The notes beneath the pieces were generated by a model. That model worked only from the letters and a program-made list of their open reading frames with translations. It made no database searches and was not told the DNA's origin. DNA of 64,000 nt, taken from Bosea sp. (in: a-proteobacteria). Its GTDB lineage: Bacteria; Pseudomonadota; Alphaproteobacteria; Rhizobiales; Beijerinckiaceae. Positions 57,725-64,000 of this stretch are shown here, in pieces (within the stretch, counting starts at the first letter, position 1; every line of letters starts with the position of its first letter). Location of the stretch: NCBI GenBank assembly GCA_023910605.1, contig JAAVVV010000001.1, positions 2,098,698-2,162,697 of the forward strand, given 5' to 3'. Both the position numbers and the translations under genes were made by a program.

Positions 57725-58533
57725 GCCGGCGTTCGGGGCTGAGGCTGCGCGACACGACCGTGCTCGCGCTCGTGTTCGCCTTCCTCTATATGCCCATTCT
57801 GATCGTGATTCTCTTCTCGTTCAACGACTCGCGGCTGGTCACGGTCTGGGGCGGCTTCTCGACGCGCTGGTATCGCGGCCTGCTTGACAACCGGGCCTTG
57901 CTCGATGCCGCATGGATCACGTTCAGGATCGGCTTGGCCTCTGCCGCCATCGCGACAGTGCTGGGCACGCTGGCGGCGATCTCTCTCACACGGATCGGGC
58001 CGTTCCGCGGGCGGGCGCTGCTGGGCGGCATGATCTATGCGCCGCTCGTCATGCCAGAGATCGTCACGGGGCTCTCGCTGCTGCTGCTGTTCGTGGCGAT
58101 CGGCCTCGATCGCGGCTTCTGGACGATCGTGCTCGCTCACGCCACCTTCACCATGTGCTTCGTGGCCGTGATCGTGCAGGCCCGGCTGGTGACGCTGGAT
58201 CGCAGCCTTGAGGAAGCCGCGCAGGATCTGGGCTGCAGCCCGTTCATGGCCTTCATTCAGGTCACGCTGCCGCTGATCGGCGCCTCGATCGGCGCAGGCT
58301 TCCTGCTTGCGCTGACACTGTCATTCGATGATCTCGTGATCGCCAGCTTCGTGTCAGGGCCCGGCGCGACGACCTTGCCGATGCGCATCTACGGCCAGGC
58401 CAGGCTCGGCGTGACGCCGGAGATCAATGCCGTCTCCACCGTGCTGATCGTGCTGGTCACGTTTGGCTTAATCGTCGCCTCCCTTCTCACCAAGCGCGAC
58501 GTGCAAAGCCGGATGGGCCGCCCCGGCGATTAG
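57721..58533 (+). CDS. potC: ABC transporter permease, PotC/PotI type
   Basis: A 270-residue second permease with an EAA loop (EEAAQDLGCSPFMAFIQVTL) and the family-typical SFNDSRLVTVWGGFS segment after the first helix. It pairs with the preceding permease in a heterodimeric channel. It ends 12 bases from the convergent AsmA-like gene, so no binding-protein gene can follow. Confidence 0.9.
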   Translation: MSRRSGLRLRDTTVLALVFAFLYMPILIVILFSFNDSRLVTVWGGFSTRWYRGLLDNRALLDAAWITFRIGLASAAIATVLGTLAAISLTRIGPFRGRALLGGMIYAPLVMPEIVTGLSLLLLFVAIGLDRGFWTIVLAHATFTMCFVAVIVQARLVTLDRSLEEAAQDLGCSPFMAFIQVTLPLIGASIGAGFLLALTLSFDDLVIASFVSGPGATTLPMRIYGQARLGVTPEINAVSTVLIVLVTFGLIVASLLTKRDVQSRMGRPGD

Positions 58534-58545
58534 CCGGAAAAGCCT

Positions 58546-60315
58546 TCAGTTCGCGCGGGGCCTCAGGAACGGCGCTGCGGCGCCCGAGCGCTCCAGCAGG
58601 CTCCGCGCATTGACTTGCACCATCGGCTCGCCAATCGAGCCGAGCACCTCGAAGGGCAGGGCGGCCTGACCGGTGCTGGACTGGACCTCGCCCTGCAGGC
58701 GGTAGATCTGGTCGATCAGCGACACACGGCCCTCAAGGGCCATGCGGAAGGCAGGCCCCGCGCCCCGCGCTTCCGTCACCATCAGCACACCTTCGGAAAT
58801 CGTGCCCGCAAGCGTCATCTGCTCGAAGCTGGTGCGGCCGCCGCGCATGTCCCGCGCCGCCGCCAGGGGTTGCCGCTCCATGCGCCGCATCAGTTCATTG
58901 AGGTTCGTGCCCAGAAAATCGCCATTGCGGGCGGTGAATATGGCGCGTCCCTCCGCGCTCGCGACCAGTTCGGCAGGGCTGCGGCCGTTCATCTCAAGCT
59001 GCTGCTGGAAGGTGCCTTGGCCCGTCAGCCGCCGCGCATCGAACAGGTCGGCGCTCAGAAGGCCAAGGTCGACCTTGTCGGCGGTGAGGGTGGATCTGAT
59101 CTCGACGCCAGAGCTGGAATGGCCGATGGAGGCGCGGCCGCGCAGCGAACCGCGGTAAAGCCCCGCATTGGCCAGAGCGATGTCGAGCCGTTTGTCCGTG
59201 GCCATGATCTGCGCGGCCACCTCGCTCAGCGTCACGCGCGGAAAGCGCATGCGCTGCACCGAAACCCTCAGATCGATGTCGTGCGCCAGCAAGTCGTCGA
59301 TGTCGATCGGGCTCGTCGCAGCAAGGTCGGGCAGCGCGCCTTGATGCATGTCGATTCCGGCCTGGGCGCGGCCGATGTCGAGGTTCTGTCCGGCGAAGGT
59401 GCCTGTGAGCCGCCAGCGCCCCTCGCGCCGCCGCCAGTCCAGCGCGCCTTCGAGCGGGTCGCCGCCGAGCGTCAGCACCGCATTCCTGATCTGTGCGCCA
59501 TCGGGCCCGACACGGACCTCACCGCGAATGTCGGTCTTGCCGAACGGCAGCAGGACCGGCGAGCCGGAAGCCAGCCAGGCCCCAAGCCGCGACATGGAGG
59601 GCGCGGCGATCGCCACCGAGCCGTCCAGCATGCTCGCCGGCGTCGCGCTCGAGACGCGCGCCGAAACGAAATCGAGCGTGAGCAGGTTGGACTTGATGCT
59701 CGCCATCGGCAGGGTCGCCCGCATGGGCGAGTTCGTCGCCACGGCGAAGCTCACTTTCTCGCCACGCCAGGTGAGCGAGCCGCTTGTCTCGAACGCCTCG
59801 CCGATTTCGCGTGCGGCGATGTCGAGGCTCACATCGCGCGCGGAGGAGATGATGCCGGGGCCGCGCCGGAAGAAGATGGAGCCATTTGCACGGATGGCGA
59901 TCTGCGGCGAGCCCGGGAGCTGCGCGAGGCGCAATGAGGTGATGATCGAGAAGAGGTCGACGCCTTCTGCCGGCACTGCCACCTCGATTTGCGGCGCGAT
60001 CAGCGTGATCTGGTCGAAGGCGATGCGGCCGGCCATCAGTGCCAGCAGGCGGATCTCCGCCCGCATGCGCGGAATGCGGGCTGAGATCGCTCCATCCCTT
60101 GTCGTGAACACGACATCGTTGGCGATCATGCGCGGCGTGGGCAGCAGCGCGAATGCTCCGTCGCCGGAGCTGTCCAGCGCAAGGCCCATCGCGTCGGAGA
60201 GCTGGGCCAGCAGATGGCGCTCCACCGTCCGCTCAGCCAGCCGCCACGGCATGGCGGCCAGGGCGGCGGCCATGGCTAGCCCTGCGACGGCCGCGATGCG
60301 CCATCTCTTTCTCAT
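58546..60315 (-). CDS. AsmA-family envelope protein
   Basis: A 589-residue protein with an N-terminal membrane anchor (WRIAAVAGLAMAAALAAMPW) and a long beta-rich periplasmic part. Its C-terminal region has the AsmA pattern LTGQGTFQQQLEMNGRSPAE, GRAIFTARNGDFLGTNL and GRVSLIDQIYRLQGEV. AsmA-like proteins are implicated in outer-membrane lipid homeostasis and phospholipid transport. The start at ATG 60315 is preferred to an extension to 60411. It is divergent from the scoA gene. Confidence 0.88.
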   Translation of the reverse strand: MRKRWRIAAVAGLAMAAALAAMPWRLAERTVERHLLAQLSDAMGLALDSSGDGAFALLPTPRMIANDVVFTTRDGAISARIPRMRAEIRLLALMAGRIAFDQITLIAPQIEVAVPAEGVDLFSIITSLRLAQLPGSPQIAIRANGSIFFRRGPGIISSARDVSLDIAAREIGEAFETSGSLTWRGEKVSFAVATNSPMRATLPMASIKSNLLTLDFVSARVSSATPASMLDGSVAIAAPSMSRLGAWLASGSPVLLPFGKTDIRGEVRVGPDGAQIRNAVLTLGGDPLEGALDWRRREGRWRLTGTFAGQNLDIGRAQAGIDMHQGALPDLAATSPIDIDDLLAHDIDLRVSVQRMRFPRVTLSEVAAQIMATDKRLDIALANAGLYRGSLRGRASIGHSSSGVEIRSTLTADKVDLGLLSADLFDARRLTGQGTFQQQLEMNGRSPAELVASAEGRAIFTARNGDFLGTNLNELMRRMERQPLAAARDMRGGRTSFEQMTLAGTISEGVLMVTEARGAGPAFRMALEGRVSLIDQIYRLQGEVQSSTGQAALPFEVLGSIGEPMVQVNARSLLERSGAAAPFLRPRAN

Positions 60316-60621
60316 GCCAGGCGATGCATTTGTGTCATGGTGGACAGGTGGCTCCGGAAGCCTGACGCTTGACGGGAATGCCGGCGCACGAAAGCGTCGC
60401 TGCCGACCCACCGCTGCGGGATAGTTAGCGCGTCATTGCGTTAAAGTCGAGGATTGTACCGATTAATGCGTGGAAACGCAGCGTCGGGCCTCGGCGCCAG
60501 GCTTGCCTTGCTGCTGCGCCAACCGGGCCGGGGTTGACATCTGCGCGGCGTCGCTGTGGATGAGGATCAGGAAAAGCGATCAGTTGCGCGCATCGGCGCG
60601 CATGCAAGAGGGTGTCGATCG
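60316..60621. promoter_or_regulatory. Divergent promoter region between the AsmA-like gene and scoA
   Basis: This 306-base gap has no credible gene. It contains TTGACA at 60534-60539, a good -35 for scoA, although the -10 region about 17 bases on (GTGGAT) is weak. It also contains a small hairpin TGCGT-GGAA-ACGCA at 60467-60480 and a direct repeat of GCGCGCAT near 60594-60611. Confidence 0.35.
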
Positions 60622-61329
60622 ATGAAGAAGGTGTTCCCCGACGCGACCGCCGCTCTGGCCGGCCTGCTGCGCGACGACATGATGATCATGGCTGGCGGCT
60701 TCGGCCTGTGCGGCATCCCGGAGGCGCTGATCGCGGCCATCCGCGAATCAGGCGTGAAGGGCCTTACGATCGTCTCCAACAACGCCGGCGTGGACGGCAT
60801 CGGCCTTGGCGTGCTGCTCGAGACGCGGCAGGTGAAGAAGATGATCTCGTCCTACGTCGGCGAGAACAAGACCTTCGCCACCCAGTATCTCGCCGGCGAA
60901 TTGCAGATCGAGTTCAACCCTCAGGGCACGTTGGCCGAGCGCATCAGGGCAGGCGGCGCAGGCATACCGGCCTTCTTCACCAAGACCGGCGTCGGCACGC
61001 TGATCGCGGAAGGCAAGGAGGAACGCGAATTCGACGGCGAGCGCTACATCATGGAGCGCGGCCTGTTTGCGGACCTCGCCATCGTCCATGCCTGGAAGGC
61101 GGACACGGAAGGCAACCTCGTCTACCGGAAGACCGCCCGCAACTTCAATCCGATGATGGCCACGGCAGCCAAGGTCACGGTCGCCGAGGTGGAGCACCTG
61201 GTCAATGTCGGGGAGATCGACCCTGACCACATGCACACGCCGGGCATCTACGTGAAGCGTCTGATCAAGCTCGAAACCCCCGTGAAGCGCATCGAGCAGC
61301 GCACCGTCCGCCAGCGCGCGGCCGCCTGA
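60622..61329 (+). CDS. scoA: Succinyl-CoA:3-ketoacid CoA-transferase subunit A
   Basis: A 235-residue alpha subunit of a family I CoA-transferase. The conserved [23 protein letters not shown] and [19 protein letters not shown] motifs are present. The enzyme moves CoA between succinate and acetoacetate in ketone body or polyhydroxyalkanoate metabolism. AGAGG lies ten bases before ATG 60622. It is followed by subunit B after 25 bases. Specificity for acetoacetate over other 3-keto acids is assumed from the family. Confidence 0.93.
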   Translation: MKKVFPDATAALAGLLRDDMMIMAGGFGLCGIPEALIAAIRESGVKGLTIVSNNAGVDGIGLGVLLETRQVKKMISSYVGENKTFATQYLAGELQIEFNPQGTLAERIRAGGAGIPAFFTKTGVGTLIAEGKEEREFDGERYIMERGLFADLAIVHAWKADTEGNLVYRKTARNFNPMMATAAKVTVAEVEHLVNVGEIDPDHMHTPGIYVKRLIKLETPVKRIEQRTVRQRAAA

Positions 61330-61354
61330 CCCACACCCGCGAGGAGAGATCACA

Positions 61355-62014
61355 ATGGCCTGGACCCGCGAACAGATGGCGGCGCGCGCCGCGCAGGAAC
61401 TGGTGGACGGCTACTACGTCAACCTCGGCATCGGCATTCCGACGCTCGTCTCGAACTACATTCCCGCCGGCATGAGCGTCCAGCTCCAGAGCGAGAACGG
61501 CATGCTTGGCATGGGACCTTTCCCCCATGACGACGAGGTCGACCCCGACCTCATCAATGCGGGCAAGCAGACCATCACGCAGCTGCCCACCACCAGCTTT
61601 TTCTCGTCCTCCGACAGCTTCGCGATGATCCGCGGCGGCCATATCGACCTGTCCATCCTCGGCGCCATGCAGGTGTCGCAGAAGGGCGACCTCGCCAACT
61701 GGATGATTCCGGGCAAGATGGTGAAGGGCATGGGCGGCGCCATGGATCTCGTTGCCGGCGTCAAGAAGGTGGTCGTCGTGATGGAGCATGAGGCCAAGGG
61801 CGAGTCCAAGCTGCTGAAAGCGTGCAACCTGCCGCTCACCGGCGCGGGCGTCGTCGACCTCGTCATCACCGATCTTGCCGTCTTCGCGATCGACAAGAAG
61901 AAGGGCGGCATGACCCTGATCGAGCTGGCCGGGGACGTGACGCTCGACGAGGTCAAGGCCAAGACCGAGGCCGGATATGCTGTGGCGCTTGGCGGCGCGT
62001 CGAGGGCCGCCTGA
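61355..62014 (+). CDS. scoB: Succinyl-CoA:3-ketoacid CoA-transferase subunit B
   Basis: A 219-residue beta subunit. The catalytic glutamate that forms the CoA thioester is Glu47 in [11 protein letters not shown]. Other family blocks are [15 protein letters not shown] and [21 protein letters not shown] precedes the ATG. It completes the scoAB operon and converges with the iron permease gene across a short hairpin. Confidence 0.95.
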   Translation: MAWTREQMAARAAQELVDGYYVNLGIGIPTLVSNYIPAGMSVQLQSENGMLGMGPFPHDDEVDPDLINAGKQTITQLPTTSFFSSSDSFAMIRGGHIDLSILGAMQVSQKGDLANWMIPGKMVKGMGGAMDLVAGVKKVVVVMEHEAKGESKLLKACNLPLTGAGVVDLVITDLAVFAIDKKKGGMTLIELAGDVTLDEVKAKTEAGYAVALGGASRAA

Positions 62015-62042
62015 AGCTTGCGAAAAGGCTTCCGGGTTTGCC

Positions 62043-62060
62043 GGGGCGCAGGCGCGCCCC
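62043..62060 (+). terminator. Hairpin between scoB and the iron permease gene
   Basis: Seven-base perfect stem GGGGCGC/GCGCCCC with a four-base loop in the 60-base convergent gap. There is no T-run on either side, so it would act weakly or in both directions. Confidence 0.4.
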
Positions 62061-62074
62061 CGCTTCGAACCCGC

Positions 62075-63793
62075 TCAGTTCCGGCCCTGACGCATCGCCC
62101 GGGTCAGCATCAGCACCGGCACGATGCCGATCGCCACGATCGCCAGGGCGGCGGTCGACGATTGCGCCAGTCTTTCGTCGGAGGCGAGCTGGTAGACACG
62201 CACGGCCAGCGTGTCGAAGTTGAACGGTCGCACGATCAGCGTGGCCGGCAGTTCCTTCATCACATCCACGAACACCACGAGCGCGGCAGTGATCAGCGAC
62301 CGGCGCAGCATCGGGACATGGATGCGCTGCGCCACCGAGCTCTGGCTCGAGCCGAGCGTGCGCGCGGCATGGTCTATGCTCATGCCGATGCGCGCATAGC
62401 CAGCCTCGATGCCGCCCGTCGCAATAGCCAGGAACCGGACCAGATAGGCGAACAGCAGGGCGACAAGCGTGCCGCTGAGCAACAGGCCCGTCGAGATGCC
62501 GAAGCTGTCTCGCATCAGCCTGTCGAGGGCATTGTCGAACAGGCCGAGCGGCAGCAAGACGCCGACAGCCACCACGGTGCCCGGAATGGCGTAGCCCAAG
62601 GTTGCGAAGCGCACCGCGCCTCGCACGGCATCCGAGCGCGAGACGCGCAGCGCATAGGCGAGCAGCGCCCCCGCCGCCACGATGATCACCGCCCCAAGAC
62701 TGGCCAGCACGAAGGAATTGCCCGCATAGGTGAGGAAGCGCGAGCCGAAGAACGGATCGCCGCCCTGTGCGTGCAGGTTCAGCAAGATCAGCACCGGCAC
62801 GATGAAGCCGAGCAGCACCGGCAGGAAGCACATGCCAAAGGCCAGCGCCGCGCGCCAGCCGCGCAACTGACGGGCGCCCAGCACGCGCTCGCGTCGCGAA
62901 GTGCGGCCATAGCGCCGCTGGCCGCGCGAATGCTGCTCAAGCGCCACGAGCGCCATGACGAAGCACAGCAGCCCGATGGAGAGTTGGGCGGCGGCGATGC
63001 GGTCGCCCATGCCGAACCAGGTGCGGTAGATCAGCGTCGTGAACGTGTTCACGCCGAAGTATTGCACCGTGCCGAAGTCGGCGAGCGTTTCCATCAAGGC
63101 GAGCGCCGTGCCGGCCGCAATGGCCGGGCGCGCCAGCGGCAACGCGATGCGGCGGAAACTTTCGCCCATGCCCCCGCCAAGCGTGCGCGAGGCATCGATG
63201 ATGCAGGCCGATTGCTCCACGAAAGCGGCCCGCGCGAGCATGTAGACATAAGGGTAGAGCACCAGCGTGAGCATGACGCTGACGCCGCCGAGATTGTGGA
63301 TGTCGGGGAACCAGTAATCTCCGCGCGACCAGCCGAAGGTCTCGCGCAGCCCTGTCTGAACGGGGCCGGCGAAGGTGAGCGCGTCGGTATAGGCATAGCC
63401 GATGATGTAGGCCGGCATCGCCATCGGCAGCAGCAGCAGCCAGTGCAGCGCCGTCGATCCCGCAAATCGGAAGGCGGTGACCGTCCAGGCCGTGGCGACG
63501 CCCAGCATGACGCAGCCGCCGCCCACCAGCACGAGCAGGCCGAGCGTGTTCAGCATGGCTTCGGGCAGGATGGTGCGCATCAGATGGTCGATGCTGCCCG
63601 ATCCGCTCTGCGTCAGGCTGAGCGCGAGGCTGAGCAGCGGCAGCGCGACGAGCAGCGCGAGCATCAGCGCGGCGAGCGTCACCGGCGTGTGTCCGCTGGG
63701 GAGCCTGAACGCCGGTGAAGGCCGCGCGGGGGCGCGGCCTTCGAAGCGGATCGGATTGCGTGCCGGCGTGGCCGGCGCAGGCTCATGCGCCAT
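62075..63793 (-). CDS. fbpB: Iron(III) ABC transporter permease, FbpB type
   Basis: A 572-residue double-length permease made of two fused membrane domains, about 12 helices in all. Each has its own EAA loop: DASRTLGGGMGESFRRIALP in the first half and HAARTLGSSQSSVAQRIHVP in the second. The first ~35 residues are a Pro/Ala-rich cytoplasmic extension. It is 3 bases downstream of the binding-protein gene in the same direction. No ATPase gene follows; scoB converges on it. An FbpC-like ATPase is encoded alone at 38.3 kb. Confidence 0.92.
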   Translation of the reverse strand: MAHEPAPATPARNPIRFEGRAPARPSPAFRLPSGHTPVTLAALMLALLVALPLLSLALSLTQSGSGSIDHLMRTILPEAMLNTLGLLVLVGGGCVMLGVATAWTVTAFRFAGSTALHWLLLLPMAMPAYIIGYAYTDALTFAGPVQTGLRETFGWSRGDYWFPDIHNLGGVSVMLTLVLYPYVYMLARAAFVEQSACIIDASRTLGGGMGESFRRIALPLARPAIAAGTALALMETLADFGTVQYFGVNTFTTLIYRTWFGMGDRIAAAQLSIGLLCFVMALVALEQHSRGQRRYGRTSRRERVLGARQLRGWRAALAFGMCFLPVLLGFIVPVLILLNLHAQGGDPFFGSRFLTYAGNSFVLASLGAVIIVAAGALLAYALRVSRSDAVRGAVRFATLGYAIPGTVVAVGVLLPLGLFDNALDRLMRDSFGISTGLLLSGTLVALLFAYLVRFLAIATGGIEAGYARIGMSIDHAARTLGSSQSSVAQRIHVPMLRRSLITAALVVFVDVMKELPATLIVRPFNFDTLAVRVYQLASDERLAQSSTAALAIVAIGIVPVLMLTRAMRQGRN

Positions 63794-63796
63794 GCA

Positions 63797-64000
63797 TCAT
63801 TTCCAGCCGGCGCGGTCCATGATCTGGAGAGCCTGCGCGTTGTTGCGCGCGAAGACGCGGGCATTGATCGTGTCGGACTTGAAGGCGCCGAAACGGGCGA
63901 TGGTCGGCGGCGGCGCAACCCCATCGACGACTGGATACTCGTCATTGCCTTCCGCGAGGAAGCGCTGGGCGGCGGGCGAGATGAGATGCTCCATGAAGCG
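63797..64000 (-). CDS. fbpA: Iron(III) ABC transporter substrate-binding protein, C-terminal end (partial)
   Basis: The visible 67 or so residues are the C-terminus of an FbpA/FutA-type periplasmic iron-binding protein. Recognisable are SPAAQRFLAEGNDEYPVVDG and the terminal QALQIMDRAGWK, both characteristic of the family end. The gene runs off the right edge of the window, so its start, signal peptide and iron ligands are not seen. An internal ATG at 63994 is not the real start. Three bases separate its stop from the permease start. Confidence 0.88.
   Translation of the reverse strand, partial: RFMEHLISPAAQRFLAEGNDEYPVVDGVAPPPTIARFGAFKSDTINARVFARNNAQALQIMDRAGWK

Noticed and set aside
62058..62080. 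tRNA T-loop-like sequence (GGGTTCGAA on the minus strand)
   Set aside because: The flanking bases do not form the five-base T stem and there is no acceptor or anticodon arm; it overlaps the fbpB stop region.
62018..63718. Plus-strand open frame of 566 codons opposite fbpB
   Set aside because: Composition is a His/Arg/Gln-rich shadow; the minus-strand permease with two EAA loops is the real gene.
1..64000. CRISPR arrays, insertion sequences, prophage or integrative elements
   Set aside because: No regularly spaced direct repeats, transposase, integrase or attachment-site signatures were seen, and composition is even across the window.

Overview
The window is a GC-rich, almost fully coding stretch of what looks like an alphaproteobacterial chromosome, most likely from the order Hyphomicrobiales (Rhizobiales). 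The main support is gene order. The run argS, SPOR protein, nagZ, scpA, scpB, tatA, tatB, tatC, serS, surE, pcm, nlpD-like gene, DUF815 ATPase, yajC, secD, secF, Mth938-like gene, squalene-synthase-like gene is typical of that group. HdaA, an alphaproteobacterial Sel1-type small protein and a DUF1127 gene fit as well. Genus cannot be fixed from the sequence. No rRNA, tRNA, CRISPR array, insertion sequence or prophage was seen.

Layout. (1) 0-8.3 kb: an operon of a transglutaminase-DUF2126 putative amidoligase, a permuted ATP-grasp/alpha-E fusion, a second transglutaminase-like protein and an M20 peptidase. This is a predicted but uncharacterised peptide-bond making and breaking system. (2) 8.5-12.6 kb: a Sel1-like small protein, ndk, a stand-alone molybdopterin oxidoreductase and two hypothetical genes. 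(3) 12.6-21.8 kb: purM-purN facing a chain of CDP-alcohol phosphatidyltransferase, AI-2E-type permease, hdaA, ppk and ppx, then rnd. (4) 21.9-29.7 kb: a universal stress protein, a propionyl-CoA carboxylase beta subunit, a secreted kelch protein, aspS, a small lipoprotein and a large unrecognised secreted protein. (5) 30.1-51.7 kb: the conserved housekeeping block, covering Fe-S assembly, dNTP hydrolysis, argS, cell wall, condensin ScpAB, Tat export, serS, surE-pcm-nlpD, Sec export and two relatives of mitochondrial complex I assembly factors. An orphan FbpC-like ABC ATPase sits between scpB and tatA. (6) 52.0-64.0 kb: cspA, trmFO, an unusual kinase-like/AMP-ligase C-domain fusion, a DUF1127 protein, a PotABC-type importer without a binding protein, an AsmA-like protein, scoAB, and an FbpB iron permease with the end of its binding protein running off the window.

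How they work together. Most genes are core housekeeping functions in compact operons with ATGA-type overlaps. The pieces most worth following are the amidoligase/transglutaminase operon, the kinase-AMP-ligase fusion beside trmFO, the SecDF-Mth938-squalene-synthase-like cluster, the catalytically degenerate NlpD-like protein with tandem repeats, and several palindromic leaders (cspA, DUF1127, serS-surE gap). All family assignments come from reading translated sequence and remembered motifs. No database search was run.
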